From contig CAJTFX010000002.1 of the NCBI GenBank assembly GCA_910575555.1, positions 1 to 64,000 on the forward strand: a stretch of DNA of 64,000 nucleotides, given 5' to 3'. Under the pieces are notes generated by a model that searched no databases, was not told the DNA's origin, and was given only the letters and a program-made list of their open reading frames with translations. The position numbers were made by a program, and so were the translations under genes. Source of the stretch: Lachnospiraceae bacterium (lineage in GTDB: Bacteria; Bacillota; Clostridia; Lachnospirales; Lachnospiraceae). Numbering within the stretch: the first letter of the stretch is position 1; each line of letters opens with the position of its first letter. Below are positions 8,226-17,251 of this stretch, piece by piece.

Positions 8226-8937
8226 AGGAAGGAATGCGGTGCTTGAGGCGTTTCGTTCCGGTAAAACTATAGACAAGCTTTTTATACTGGACGGGTGTCA
8301 GGACGGGCCGGTGCGCTCCATTACCAGAGAAGCCAGAAAACATGACACCATCGTGAATTTTGTCACCAAAGAAAGGCTGGATCAGCTTTCAGAGACAAAG
8401 AAGCATCAGGGGGTCATTGCTTTTGCGGCAGCTTATGAATATGCCCAGGTGGAAGATATGCTTGCTGCGGCAGAAGAAAAAGGGGAGCCGCCTTTTTTGC
8501 TGCTTCTGGATAATATCGAAGATCCCCATAACCTGGGAGCGATTATCCGGACTGCCAATCTGGCAGGGGCCCACGGAGTCATTATTCCCAAGCGGCGGGC
8601 AGCGGGCCTTACTGCCACAGTGGCGAAAACCTCTGCCGGAGCCATCAATTACACTCCGGTGGCAAAAGTCTCCAATCTTTCCCATACAATCCGGGAATTG
8701 AAAAAGAAGGGCATGTGGTTTGTCTGCGCCGATATGGACGGCACCAGAATGTATGACCTGGATTTGAAAGGGCCCATTGGACTGGTGATCGGAAGCGAGG
8801 GAGAAGGGGTCAGCAAACTGGTGAAAGAAAACTGTGATTTTACAGCAGCCATTCCCATGGCCGGAGAAATTGATTCCCTGAATGCCTCCGTCGCCGCCGG
8901 CATCCTCTCCTACGAGATAGTGCGGCAACGTTTGTAA
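8200..8937 (+). CDS. rlmB: 23S rRNA (guanosine-2'-O-)-methyltransferase
   Basis: A 245-aa SpoU-family methyltransferase. The three SpoU motifs are present: LLDNIEDPHNLGAIIRTAN (motif 1), GLVIGSEGEGVSK (motif 2) and IPMAGEIDSLNASVAAGI (motif 3), which form the trefoil knot that binds SAM. An N-terminal L30e-like substrate-binding domain covers ~1-75. The ATG at 8200 is preferred over an upstream TTG because of AGAGGG just before it. Its stop codon is the first part of the palindromic tandem repeat that follows. Confidence 0.93.
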   Translation: MRYEELTIEGRNAVLEAFRSGKTIDKLFILDGCQDGPVRSITREARKHDTIVNFVTKERLDQLSETKKHQGVIAFAAAYEYAQVEDMLAAAEEKGEPPFLLLLDNIEDPHNLGAIIRTANLAGAHGVIIPKRRAAGLTATVAKTSAGAINYTPVAKVSNLSHTIRELKKKGMWFVCADMDGTRMYDLDLKGPIGLVIGSEGEGVSKLVKENCDFTAAIPMAGEIDSLNASVAAGILSYEIVRQRL

Positions 8938-9115
8938 CCAATTTGCAAGGCAAATTGATTACCTGCTTGCCCGCCCATCGCGAAGCGATAAAAAATGCGG
9001 GCAATTCCCCTTGTAACCAATTTGCAGGGCAAATTGATTACCTGCTTGCCCGCCATCGCGAAGCGATAGAAAATGAGGGCAATTCCCCTTGTAACCAATT
9101 TGCAGGGCAAATTGA
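8932..9115 (+). repeat. Tandem palindromic repeat, 2.3 copies of a 78-79 bp unit
   Basis: Units start at 8932, 9011 and 9089 (partial), each opening with TTGTAACCAATTTGCA. Every full unit contains two hairpins. One is CAATTTGC/GCAAATTG with a 4-base loop. The other is longer, TTGCCCGC/GCGGGCAA, enclosing ATCGC-GAA-GCGAT. The element fills the rlmB-sigH gap and includes the rlmB stop codon. It looks like a REP/MITE-type palindromic element, not a normal terminator, since no T run follows. Confidence 0.9.
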
Positions 9116-9140
9116 GTATAAATCTTTTGAGGAAGAACAG

Positions 9141-9749
9141 GTGCAAAGAGAGAGCGAATATCAGAATCAGACAGATGAAATGTTAATCGAAGCATTGCGG
9201 AACGGCCGGCCGGACATTACCGATTATATTATGGAAAAATACAAGTATCTGGTCCGCAGGCGCGCCAATGCCATGTTTTTGATTGGGGGAGACACCGATG
9301 ATTTGATACAGGAGGGAATGATCGGATTGTTTAAGGCGATCCGGGATTATCGGAGGGAGAAGGACGCCTCTTTTTTTCATTTTGCCGATCTCTGTATCAC
9401 CAGACAGATTTATCATGCGGTGGAAGCTTCCCAGAGAAAAAAGCATCAGCCCTTGAACGGCTATATTTCCCTGAGCGCCAGTGTGGGGGAGGAAGGTACG
9501 GATACGTTTCTGGATTTGTTGGAAACCTTTGAGAACGCCAATCCCGAACAGCTCTTAATTGACCGGGAAAATGTCAGGACAATTCATGAAAAAATGGCTC
9601 AGAGCCTCAGCGCACTGGAGCGGCAGGTCTTAGAGCTGTATCTGGAAGGAATGAATTACCGGCAGATTGCGGAGAATTTGGAGAAGGAGCCGAAGGCCAT
9701 CGACAATGCCCTGCAGCGTATTCGAGGAAAATTTGCAAAAATTTTATAA
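9141..9749 (+). CDS. sigH: RNA polymerase sigma-H-type factor
   Basis: A 202-aa sigma-70 family protein of the SigH/Spo0H type. Region 2 is visible as MFLIGGDTDDLIQEGMIGLF, followed by ITRQI. Region 4 is LSALERQVLELYLEGMNYRQ plus KAIDNALQRIRGKF. In spore formers SigH drives early sporulation and stationary-phase genes. I chose the GTG at 9141, with TTGAGGAAG before it. The reading frame stays open upstream through the palindromic repeats, but that part is repeat-derived. The order cysE-cysS-mrnC-rlmB-sigH is conserved in Firmicutes; yacP, usually between rlmB and sigH, is missing and the repeat occupies its place. Confidence 0.92.
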   Translation: MQRESEYQNQTDEMLIEALRNGRPDITDYIMEKYKYLVRRRANAMFLIGGDTDDLIQEGMIGLFKAIRDYRREKDASFFHFADLCITRQIYHAVEASQRKKHQPLNGYISLSASVGEEGTDTFLDLLETFENANPEQLLIDRENVRTIHEKMAQSLSALERQVLELYLEGMNYRQIAENLEKEPKAIDNALQRIRGKFAKIL

Positions 9750-9755
9750 AAAATA

Positions 9756-9784
9756 TTGACAAGCCGGAAAGAATATAGTATATT
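9756..9784 (+). promoter_or_regulatory. Promoter of tRNA-Thr
   Basis: TTGACA (9756-9761), a 17-bp spacer and TATATT (9779-9784), 41 bp before the tRNA and just after the sigH stop. Confidence 0.85.
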
Positions 9785-9825
9785 AGACAAGTCGGTTGGG
9801 AAAACAACTGATGAGAAATAAAATT

Positions 9826-9898
9826 GCTGCTGTGGCTCAGTCGGTAGAGCGTCGCATTGGTAGTGCGGAGGTCACGGGTCCGATTCCCGTCAGCAGCT
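9826..9898 (+). tRNA. tRNA-Thr (anticodon GGU)
   Basis: The acceptor GCTGCTG pairs with CAGCAGC (discriminator T). D arm GCTC/GAGC. Anticodon stem TCGCA/TGCGG around loop TTGGTAG gives GGT. T arm ACGGG/CCCGT. No CCA is encoded. It has its own promoter and a terminator at 9938-9975. Confidence 0.95.
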
Positions 9899-9937
9899 TT
9901 CAGAGATCTTGAGAGGTTACGATATCATTAACTTAAG

Positions 9938-9975
9938 GAATCTTTTACATTTTAGATTGTAAAAGGTTCTTTTTT
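9938..9975 (+). terminator. Terminator after tRNA-Thr
   Basis: GAATCTTTTAC (9938-9948) pairs with GTAAAAGGTTC (9959-9969), with one G-T pair, followed by six T. Confidence 0.9.
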
Positions 9976-10055
9976 GTATTTTTACTGTAATAACAGAAGC
10001 AGATCACGGATGTTTTTGCGAAATCTTTCATGATTCTTTGATAATTAATATAGGC

Positions 10056-10084
10056 TTTACACGCAAGCAGCTAATTGGTATAAT
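10056..10084 (+). promoter_or_regulatory. Promoter of the 62-aa gene
   Basis: TTTACA (10056-10061), a 17-bp spacer and a perfect TATAAT (10079-10084), 42 bp before the start codon. Confidence 0.8.
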
Positions 10085-10125
10085 GAAGTTACCATATAGA
10101 CGGGCGGTAGAAAGTAGGTGATGAT

Positions 10126-10314
10126 ATGCCAAGTGCAGCAGATATAATAAAGGATTATGTTACAGAATTTTCCAGATTGCAAGATTGGATGGTTCCCATT
10201 AAAGAAACTAATCCAGAAACATACAATTCAATGTATAAAAGGTATATTGAGTTAAAAGTTACATTGTCAAGTTTGGGCGTCAATCTAACAGAGCTTGACA
10301 GGATCAAAGAATAA
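10126..10314 (+). CDS. Small hypothetical protein, 62 aa
   Basis: A soluble, mostly helical 62-residue protein starting MPSAADIIKDYVTEFSRL, with no cysteines and no signal peptide. It is a complete monocistronic unit: a strong promoter at 10056-10084, GTAGGTGATG before the ATG and an intrinsic terminator at 10344-10390. I do not recognise the family. Full expression signals argue that it is real. Confidence 0.7.
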   Translation: MPSAADIIKDYVTEFSRLQDWMVPIKETNPETYNSMYKRYIELKVTLSSLGVNLTELDRIKE

Positions 10315-10343
10315 CGATCAAATAATTTGCAACCAAGCAATCT

Positions 10344-10390
10344 AAGGTGTAAAGTCTTTATTGAGTTATTAAGGGCTTTACACCTTTTTT
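10344..10390 (+). terminator. Terminator after the 62-aa gene
   Basis: AAGGTGTAAAG (10344-10354) pairs with CTTTACACCTT (10376-10386), running into a T tract. The 150 bases from here to the next gene end (10540) show no other feature. Confidence 0.9.
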
Positions 10391-10539
10391 AATTTGCAAA
10401 ATTGCATGAACAAATCAAACAGAACAGCAACCGTATCATATGAAAGGCAGGCAACGCACAGTGGCATTTTTTATAATTCATTATGGCAGACCAGAGGACT
10501 TACACACATAATCTGACACCCTCTGTCCAGGTGAAAAAC

Positions 10540-12705
10540 CTACGGCGACAGTCTGATAATTACGGTTTCATTGTCATACACAATTTCCCCAAGGCTGCGA
10601 AGCAGCGGTTCATTTAGGGCCGGATATTTTTCACGTTCCATCTGGCCGATGAATACATAGGATACCTGAAATTGGCTTAAAAGGCGGCGTACTTCTTTTT
10701 CCTCCCGGGAGGTGTAGATGACCTCGATTTGTCTGCTTTTTTCGTTCAAATCGCCGGTATCGTTCCGCCAGAGATGTTCGTGGGTATACCAGCCTAAAAC
10801 GGTGGGCAGGCCGGTCATGGCGGATACCCGGCAATAGCTGCTGTAGCTGCTGCCGTTTGCCTCCAGCACCACCGGGGAGCCCTCGATATGCTCCAGAAGC
10901 CACCGGATGGCGGGGGCGTCCTCAGGATAACTGGTTTCCAGAAAAGCTGTGGCGTCCAGTCCCAGGTATCCGTTTCTGTGAAAGATATTGCCCTGCCACT
11001 GACGGATGGCGGTGGGAGTGTAGCCGGAGGTCAGAAGCAGGCAGAGCGTTCCAATGAGGCCGAATCCCTGCATCCATCTGCGGGAGTGATTTGACAGGAA
11101 GCGGATGAAAATAAATCCCATACAGAGGCCGAACAGGATAAAAGCCTGATAAGTCAGCTTGAACATAGTGTTGGATCGGGCGGCGGTTTTTTCATAAATA
11201 TCCCGCAGATAAACCAGTTCCGGCATCAGAATCAGCCCTATGGCGCACAGGCACAAAACAGCGGTGAAAATATCCGCGGTATCCGTGGCTGAGAGCCATT
11301 GGAGGGGCCTGCATGTTCCCTGCTCCAGAGCCAGGGCGATCAGGTAAATAAGGACAGCCAGAACCGGAAAAGCCCAGAGAATGCAGAGCTGATACAGGGC
11401 AGAATGGTTCTGGGTCAGCCGGACGCCCTGAGCCATGCCGCTGTCAAAGGTCAATGTAAAAGGCAGAGAAACCAGGAAACTTAATAGAAGCGTTTCCGTC
11501 CACTGTCCTGCGCTGATCAGAATGCCCTGTTTCCAGCTTTGGGACCATTTCAGGTTGCCGAACAGGCAGACGCCGCAGATTACCACACAATAAATGGCAA
11601 AATCCCATGCATTGCTCCACTGGAAAATGCCAAGAAACAGGCCGCCCATCAGCAGCGGCAGCTGAAGCAGCCCATTCTTTTTTTCTTTATTTTCCTGTTT
11701 GAGCCATGCGTACAGAAGTCCGAGAACCGTCAGCACAAAATAAATATTGACCACATGGGCATGTAAATCTCCCTGGATAAAGGAGTAAGCCGGGAACTCA
11801 TGGATAGTCTGATCCAGAGTTTCAGGATCATGCCCGATAAATCTGGTGGAGTTGGGAAACCAGTAGTCTGTTTCCCCAAACAGGGGCAGTATTTTTGCGT
11901 AAATTACATAATGCATGTTTCCGGACAGGGATACGGCAGTTCCTGCCAACCACCCAGCGCAGCAGGACAGAATTCTCCGGATTTTTAAGTTCAGCCTGTT
12001 TTTGGCATTGCGAAAATAGTCAGAAGCAGCCTGACGGATCAGGGAAAAAGGCAGAACAAAAGCCATAGCGGCAACCAGGGTGCGCATCAGGTTGTAGGTT
12101 ACGGCAATTTGGGTACCGGTGAGTTTGGTGAGAAATACCGCATAATACTGGCCGCCGTAATAGTAATTGATGGGGGACTGGCTGTACCAGAGATCAGCAG
12201 CCGGTAAGGAGGGACTGCGCATCATAGCAGCCATAAATCCGAAATCCATGAATTTTTCTTCTCCGAATGCCTGAGGCCGGAAGCCTACGATATAAGTCCA
12301 CAGCAAAAATGCCAGAAACAGAATCAGCTCCTCCATAAAAATCAGTTTTTTTCCTTCTGCCGAAATGGGAGCGGTTTTGGGCCTCTGCAGGGCTGCGAAC
12401 CCTAAGTTTGCGGCAATACATGCTAGGCTGACCCAAAGGCAGGCGGCGGAGGTGAATTTCAGGATTTTTAACGTGACAAGCAGCCAGGTGGCATATCCGG
12501 ATACAGCGATGGCAATCACTTTGGAAAACATCCAGCCTTTGTCCGAAAATCCGGAAAATAAGAGGCTGGTGACGGGCATGAAAGACCAGCCCAAAATCAG
12601 AACCATCAGCCACCAGAGAAAGAATGGGCCGCTGTCTTGCCGCAGCAAAAAGAAAGTCAGTCCGGCCAGTATGGCGGCAATGGGGATATTTATATATTGT
12701 TTCAT
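10540..12705 (-). CDS. DUF2298 polytopic membrane protein (putative membrane glycosyltransferase)
   Basis: A 721-aa integral membrane protein with about a dozen hydrophobic segments spread over residues 1-560 and a soluble C-terminal domain (~565-721). Signature segments of the DUF2298 family are present: GEEKFMDFGFMAAMMRS, SPINYYYGGQY and HEFPAYSFIQGDLHAHV. The acidic/His loop motifs resemble those of lipid-dependent membrane glycosyltransferases (GT39/PMT-like), so I infer transfer of a sugar from a polyprenyl phosphate carrier; this is not shown. It lies 16 bases downstream of the GT2 gene in the same operon, which would supply such a donor. AAGGGAG precedes its ATG. Confidence 0.8.
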   Translation of the reverse strand: MKQYINIPIAAILAGLTFFLLRQDSGPFFLWWLMVLILGWSFMPVTSLLFSGFSDKGWMFSKVIAIAVSGYATWLLVTLKILKFTSAACLWVSLACIAANLGFAALQRPKTAPISAEGKKLIFMEELILFLAFLLWTYIVGFRPQAFGEEKFMDFGFMAAMMRSPSLPAADLWYSQSPINYYYGGQYYAVFLTKLTGTQIAVTYNLMRTLVAAMAFVLPFSLIRQAASDYFRNAKNRLNLKIRRILSCCAGWLAGTAVSLSGNMHYVIYAKILPLFGETDYWFPNSTRFIGHDPETLDQTIHEFPAYSFIQGDLHAHVVNIYFVLTVLGLLYAWLKQENKEKKNGLLQLPLLMGGLFLGIFQWSNAWDFAIYCVVICGVCLFGNLKWSQSWKQGILISAGQWTETLLLSFLVSLPFTLTFDSGMAQGVRLTQNHSALYQLCILWAFPVLAVLIYLIALALEQGTCRPLQWLSATDTADIFTAVLCLCAIGLILMPELVYLRDIYEKTAARSNTMFKLTYQAFILFGLCMGFIFIRFLSNHSRRWMQGFGLIGTLCLLLTSGYTPTAIRQWQGNIFHRNGYLGLDATAFLETSYPEDAPAIRWLLEHIEGSPVVLEANGSSYSSYCRVSAMTGLPTVLGWYTHEHLWRNDTGDLNEKSRQIEVIYTSREEKEVRRLLSQFQVSYVFIGQMEREKYPALNEPLLRSLGEIVYDNETVIIRLSP

Positions 12706-12721
12706 TATGGAAGCTCCCTTC

Positions 12722-13426
12722 TTAAAACGTGTTTCTAAGACGCCAGAACTGGAAAAAGGCCCGGGAGCCGATGAGAAGTATTTTTTTCAGATTAATAGAA
12801 TTGCTTCCATTTTGCCGCTCCAGAAAAGTAATGGGGTAATAATGCACGCCCCGGTTCTGTTTTGTATAAATTACAGTAATTAATACATTGGACAGGAAAA
12901 AATTCTCAGGCACTTTGGTCAGAACCTTTTTCAGCTCGCTGCACTGCATCAGGCGGTAAGGCGTGTTGGCATCTCTGATGGGGATTCTGAATATAATAAG
13001 CAGAACCATTTGTAAAACCCATGTGACGAATATCCGGGAGAGCCCGTCCATACGTTTCACGCGGGAACCGATGAGAAGTCCGCATTTTCTGCGGTTTTTC
13101 CAGAATATGGGGAATTCTGAGGGAAGAGTCTGTCCGTCGGAATCAGTCTGGAACACATAGTCTGCGCCTTTTGAGACGGCGTAGCGGTAACCATACAGAA
13201 CTGCCGGGCCGTGGCCCTGGTTTTCCTTGGTGAGAACAATGAGTCTTGGGTATGTTTTTTTCAGATTCCGCGCAATCGTAAGAGTGCGGTCACGGCTTCC
13301 GTCGTCAATCACCACAAGCCGGCTGTCCGGGCTGATGCGTTCTGCAACCGGATGCCATTGGGCAATGACGTTATGTATATTTTCTTCCTCATTATATGCA
13401 GGCATAATAATGAAAAGCTTATCCAT
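12722..13426 (-). CDS. Family 2 glycosyltransferase (polyprenyl-phosphate sugar synthase type)
   Basis: A 234-aa GT-A enzyme. It starts MDKLFIIMPAYNEEENI, has VVIDDGSRDRT and the metal-binding QTDSDGQT (DxD-type) motif, typical of dolichol-phosphate-mannose synthase-like proteins. It lacks the C-terminal membrane helices of GtrB types, although a hydrophobic stretch near 135-150 may bind the membrane. Likely role: charge a polyprenyl phosphate with a hexose for the DUF2298 protein made from the same transcript. Start supported by AGGAGG 7 bases upstream. Confidence 0.88.
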   Translation of the reverse strand: MDKLFIIMPAYNEEENIHNVIAQWHPVAERISPDSRLVVIDDGSRDRTLTIARNLKKTYPRLIVLTKENQGHGPAVLYGYRYAVSKGADYVFQTDSDGQTLPSEFPIFWKNRRKCGLLIGSRVKRMDGLSRIFVTWVLQMVLLIIFRIPIRDANTPYRLMQCSELKKVLTKVPENFFLSNVLITVIYTKQNRGVHYYPITFLERQNGSNSINLKKILLIGSRAFFQFWRLRNTF

Positions 13427-13621
13427 AAATACCTCCTGATAGGGGGAGCGTATGTTTTAGTATGTTTCGGCATATTACGCTGTAATTTTCAAACATTTCC
13501 ATTATACCATTTATTTACTGGGAAATAAAGAGAATATTTTTCTGGTAATTTTCCGTTTTTTCTGTTAAAATATATATAATTATGCAGTACAAGCGATATA
13601 TGGAGAGAAGGAGAATTGAAG

Positions 13622-14524
13622 ATGGCAGAGTCAATGGAAGATTACAAAGAAGAACTGGAGGCGTCTTTCCGCAAAATTAAGGAAGGAGACATTATTTCCG
13701 GAACCGTGATTGGAGTCAGCGAGGAAGAGGTGGCGCTTGATTTAAAATATTACGCCCAGGGGATTATTAAGGTGGAGGATTTGAGCAATGATCCTGACTT
13801 TCAGGTTCTGGAAGAAGTACATCCGGGAGATGTGATAGAGGCCACAGTGGTGAAAATGGATGACGGAGAAGGGAATATCCAGTTGTCTAAGAAAGAAGCA
13901 AATGATATTCTTGCATGGGAGAAGCTGCATGCCTGCCTGGAGGAAGGCACAGAGCTGTCTGTGAAAGTAGCGGGCATTGTGCCTAGCGGCGTTGTGGCGT
14001 ATGTAGAGGGAATCCGCGGATTTATTCCGGCCTCCCAGCTTGCGCTTTCCTATGTGGAGGCCACCGAAGAATGGTTGGGGAGAGAAGTGAAGGTAAGGGT
14101 AATCACTGTAGATGAATCCAAGAAGAAGCTGGTTCTGTCCGCCAAAGTCATTTTGAAGGAACAGCAGTTAGAGGAGCACAACCGCAGGATAGCAAGGATG
14201 GTTCCGGGAACGGTGATGGAAGGCGTAGTGGAATCATTAATGCCTTACGGGGCTTTTGTGGATCTGGGAGACGGCATCAGCGGACTCATCCATATTTCAC
14301 AGATTTCCCAGAAGCGGATCGGCAAGCCTTCTGAGGTACTGAGCGTGGGGCAGCAGGTGAAGGTGAAGGTTTTGAATACCAATGATAATAAGGTAAGCCT
14401 CAGCATGAAGGCTTTGGAAGAAGAGATGGTGGATGTGGACAAACCAAAAGAGGTGGAAGAATACATATCCCATGAAAGCGCTTCTACGAATTTGGGAGAT
14501 CTGCTTTCCAAGATTAAATTATAA
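13622..14524 (+). CDS. S1-domain RNA-binding protein (ribosomal protein S1-like)
   Basis: A 300-aa protein with three S1/OB-fold repeats at about residues 18-85, 100-170 and 190-260. The third is the most canonical (GTVMEGVVESLMPYGAFVDL, then GLIHISQIS). Short S1 homologues of this kind in Firmicutes bind RNA and are annotated as 30S ribosomal protein S1, although they need not be ribosome-bound. The start at 13622 is chosen over a TTG six bases earlier because AAGGAG sits 8 bases before the ATG. A TATAAT at 13575-13580 may be its -10 element, without a convincing -35. The 195 bases before it contain no gene. Confidence 0.9.
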   Translation: MAESMEDYKEELEASFRKIKEGDIISGTVIGVSEEEVALDLKYYAQGIIKVEDLSNDPDFQVLEEVHPGDVIEATVVKMDDGEGNIQLSKKEANDILAWEKLHACLEEGTELSVKVAGIVPSGVVAYVEGIRGFIPASQLALSYVEATEEWLGREVKVRVITVDESKKKLVLSAKVILKEQQLEEHNRRIARMVPGTVMEGVVESLMPYGAFVDLGDGISGLIHISQISQKRIGKPSEVLSVGQQVKVKVLNTNDNKVSLSMKALEEEMVDVDKPKEVEEYISHESASTNLGDLLSKIKL

Positions 14525-14545
14525 GACAGAAGGGAGTCACAGCCA

Positions 14546-15334
14546 ATGATAGTAAACAGAATTCAAGGTACGGATGCAGCAGGTACACAGGCAGCAGCTT
14601 CCGTAACAGGGCAGGGAGGAGATTTTTCTTCCTATTTACAGACGACAGCTTCCCTGGATGAAATATTTGAACAGGCAGCCCAGACTTATAATGTTCCGAA
14701 GAATCTGATCAAAGCTATCGCCAAAGCGGAATCTGATTTTCGGCCGGATGCAACCTCCAAGGCCGGAGCCCAGGGCATTATGCAGCTGATGCCGGCTACC
14801 GCAAGGGAATTAGGCGTTACAGATTCTTATGATCCCTATCAGAATATTATGGGCGGCGCCAAATATATCAGCCAGATGCTTCAGAAGTATGACGGCGATA
14901 TCAGCCTTGCGCTGGCCGCTTATAATGCAGGCAGCAACAATGTGGCAAAATACGGCGGAATTCCGCCTTTTAAAGAGACGCAGAATTATGTGGTGAAAGT
15001 GACCCAGTATATGAATGAAGGAGTTTCAGCGCCCAATGCCTCTTATACAGTCAGCGGCAGCGCAGGCAATGCGGGAACGTCAGCCGGCGGCAATGTTGCA
15101 GCGGCTACGGTGGAGGAAGCGGAAGAAAGTTATTACGAGAGTATTTTAGAACAGCTTTTTTCTTACGAGGATTATCTCAGGTTCATTGACCTGTATACCA
15201 AGATTCTGGAAGCGCAGCAGAAAGAGGAGGAACAGGAGCGTCAGCAGCAGGAGGAGCAGTCGGATTCCTACCGCGCGTATCAGGATCTGAAGTTCAGTCC
15301 TTCCGCAATCAGCCTGCTGGGAGGCAGAATCTGA
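14546..15334 (+). CDS. Lytic transglycosylase (SLT domain)
   Basis: A 262-aa protein. Residues ~45-160 are a family 1 SLT domain: catalytic Glu in AIAKAESDF, then [17 protein letters not shown] and [17 protein letters not shown]. It should cleave peptidoglycan glycan strands to 1,6-anhydro-MurNAc ends. No classical signal peptide is visible, which is common for flagellar or phage-type SLT proteins in this group. The C-terminal ~90 residues are low-complexity (Ala/Gly, then Glu/Gln) and end in a short conserved-looking [13 protein letters not shown]. It overlaps dut by one base. Confidence 0.88.
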   Translation: MIVNRIQGTDAAGTQAAASVTGQGGDFSSYLQTTASLDEIFEQAAQTYNVPKNLIKAIAKAESDFRPDATSKAGAQGIMQLMPATARELGVTDSYDPYQNIMGGAKYISQMLQKYDGDISLALAAYNAGSNNVAKYGGIPPFKETQNYVVKVTQYMNEGVSAPNASYTVSGSAGNAGTSAGGNVAAATVEEAEESYYESILEQLFSYEDYLRFIDLYTKILEAQQKEEEQERQQQEEQSDSYRAYQDLKFSPSAISLLGGRI

Positions 15335-15768
15335 TGGAAACCATTAAGATTAAATATTTTGATTCCGAAATGGAAAAGCTTACATACATAGAAGGAAAGT
15401 CAGACTGGATTGACCTGCGGGCAAGTGAGATGGTGGAACTGAAGCAGGGGGAGTTCAGGCTGATTCCTCTGGGAGTTGCCATGGAGCTTCCGGCAGGGTA
15501 TGAAGCCCATGTGGCGCCCAGAAGCTCCACCTTTAAGAATTACGGAATCCTTCAGACGAACAGTCTGGGCATTATTGACGGAAGTTACTGTGGAGATCAG
15601 GATATGTGGCGGATGCCGGTATATGCCACCCGGGATACGGTGATACATAAGGGAGACAGAATCTGTCAGTTTCGGATTGTGGAGAATCAGCCGGCAGTTG
15701 TGTTTGAGGAAGTAGAGTGTTTGGAGAATCAGAACCGGGGAGGCTTCGGCACTACCGGGGTAAGATAA
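15334..15768 (+). CDS. dut: dUTP diphosphatase
   Basis: A 144-aa trimeric-type dUTPase that keeps uracil out of DNA and supplies dUMP. Motifs are in order: [12 protein letters not shown] (motif 2), [13 protein letters not shown] (motif 3), GDRICQFRI (motif 4) and the C-terminal NRGGFGTTG (motif 5, closing the active site). The start overlaps the end of the transglycosylase gene, so translation is probably coupled. Confidence 0.93.
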   Translation: METIKIKYFDSEMEKLTYIEGKSDWIDLRASEMVELKQGEFRLIPLGVAMELPAGYEAHVAPRSSTFKNYGILQTNSLGIIDGSYCGDQDMWRMPVYATRDTVIHKGDRICQFRIVENQPAVVFEEVECLENQNRGGFGTTGVR

Positions 15769-15911
15769 TAAACCTTCATGATGCACAGCCTGCCGTGCGA
15801 CAGGCCGCATGGCCATCCATGCTATGGAAGCCAAGGGCTTTCATTACAATTCGTCAAGTTGTATAAAAAAAATAAATTATTTCGTTAATATGACGAAGAA
15901 ATATTACGGGC

Positions 15912-15955
15912 CTGCCCTTTCCTGTCAGAAGTGACAAGAAAGGGCAGTTCTTTTT
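15912..15955 (+). terminator. Terminator between dut and the UgpC-type gene
   Basis: CTGCCCTTTC (15912-15921) pairs perfectly with GAAAGGGCAG (15938-15947), with a second stem TGTCA/TGACA inside, then TTCTTTTT. The rest of 15769-16053 is AT-rich. TATACT at 15996-16001 may be the -10 of the next gene. Confidence 0.9.
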
Positions 15956-16053
15956 GTGTACTTGGGGCATGGCATTTCCTCCGGAAGTCTGGTAGTATAC
16001 TTGATATAAAGAAATTCTGCTGAGGCAGAGCATAATACAGGAGGAAATTAAAA

Positions 16054-17166
16054 ATGGCAAGTTTATCATTGAAGAACATTTGTAAGAAATATCCCAACGG
16101 ATTTGAAGCGGTAAAAGATTTTAACCTTGAAATCGAGGACAAAGAATTCATTATTTTCGTAGGACCTTCAGGATGCGGTAAATCCACAACGCTCCGTATG
16201 GTAGCTGGTTTGGAAGAGATTTCCTCCGGTGAGCTCTCCATCGACGGAAGAATCGTGAACGATGTAGAACCCAAGGACAGAGATATTGCGATGGTATTCC
16301 AGAACTACGCTCTGTATCCTCATATGACTGTATTTGACAATATGGCATTTGGTTTGAAGTTAAGAAAAGTTCCTAAGGAAGAAATCAAGCAGAAAGTGGA
16401 AGAAGCTGCAAGAATCCTTGACCTGGAGAAATTATTAGACCGTAAGCCCAAGGCTTTATCCGGTGGACAGAGACAGCGTGTTGCTATGGGACGTGCAATT
16501 GTCCGTGAACCGAAGGTATTCCTGATGGATGAACCGTTATCCAACCTGGATGCAAAGCTTCGTGTACAGATGCGTGCTGAGATCGCTTCTCTGCATCAGA
16601 GACTTGGCGCAACTATTATCTATGTAACACATGACCAGACAGAGGCTATGACACTGGGAACCAGAATCGTTGTATTGAAAGACGGAATTATCATGCAGGT
16701 AGATTCTCCCCAGAAATTATACAATGAGCCTAACAACTTATTCGTAGCAGGATTTATCGGATCACCTCAGATGAACTTCCTGGATGCAGTGTGCAGAATC
16801 GAAGGCGATAAGGTGTCCCTGAAAGTGGGAGAGAACAGCATTGTGCTTCCTCCTGCAAAAGCAAAGAAACTCATTGACGGCCGTTATAACGGCAAGACAG
16901 TTGTAATCGGTATCCGTCCTGAGGATGTGGACGATGCTCCTGCAGCTCTTGAGGCTCATAAGGACAGCGTTTTCAACACCAAGGTTACCGGATATGAATT
17001 ACTTGGTTCTGAAGTATTACTGTACTATACCGTGAACGGAACCAGCATGACTGCAAAGGTATCCTCCAGTACACCGGCTCGTCTGGGCGATTCCATCAAG
17101 CTGGCTATGGACATCAATGCAATGCATGTATTTGATAAAGAAACTGAATTGACAATTACTCACTAA
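16054..17166 (+). CDS. ugpC: ABC transporter ATPase, UgpC/MsmK type
   Basis: A 370-aa sugar-importer ATPase. Walker A GPSGCGKST (~37-45), signature LSGGQRQRVAMGRA, Walker B VFLMDEPLSNLDAK and the switch His in YVTHDQTEAM are intact. The C-terminal OB-fold regulatory domain (~235-370) marks the MalK/UgpC/MsmK class. No permease or binding protein is adjacent: such orphan ATPases often energise several sugar transporters in Firmicutes. Codon use (many CGT, GTA, TTA-type codons and few rare ones) differs from its neighbours and suggests high expression. A 13-bp stem terminator follows. Confidence 0.93.
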   Translation: MASLSLKNICKKYPNGFEAVKDFNLEIEDKEFIIFVGPSGCGKSTTLRMVAGLEEISSGELSIDGRIVNDVEPKDRDIAMVFQNYALYPHMTVFDNMAFGLKLRKVPKEEIKQKVEEAARILDLEKLLDRKPKALSGGQRQRVAMGRAIVREPKVFLMDEPLSNLDAKLRVQMRAEIASLHQRLGATIIYVTHDQTEAMTLGTRIVVLKDGIIMQVDSPQKLYNEPNNLFVAGFIGSPQMNFLDAVCRIEGDKVSLKVGENSIVLPPAKAKKLIDGRYNGKTVVIGIRPEDVDDAPAALEAHKDSVFNTKVTGYELLGSEVLLYYTVNGTSMTAKVSSSTPARLGDSIKLAMDINAMHVFDKETELTITH

Positions 17167-17197
17167 TTCGGTAATATAATTTCATAACACAAAAGTC

Positions 17198-17232
17198 CGG
17201 AAGCGACGCAGTCATGTGTTGCTTCCGTTTTT
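17198..17232 (+). terminator. Terminator after the UgpC-type gene
   Basis: CGGAAGCGACGCA (17198-17210) pairs with TGTGTTGCTTCCG (17215-17227) including G-T pairs, followed by TTTTT. Confidence 0.9.
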
Positions 17233-17251
17233 CATATTACGGAGAATAAAT

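Noticed and set aside
8943-9140. 66-residue N-terminal extension of SigH
   Set aside because: The frame is open only because it runs through the palindromic tandem repeat; SigH homology starts after the GTG at 9141, which has a ribosome-binding site.
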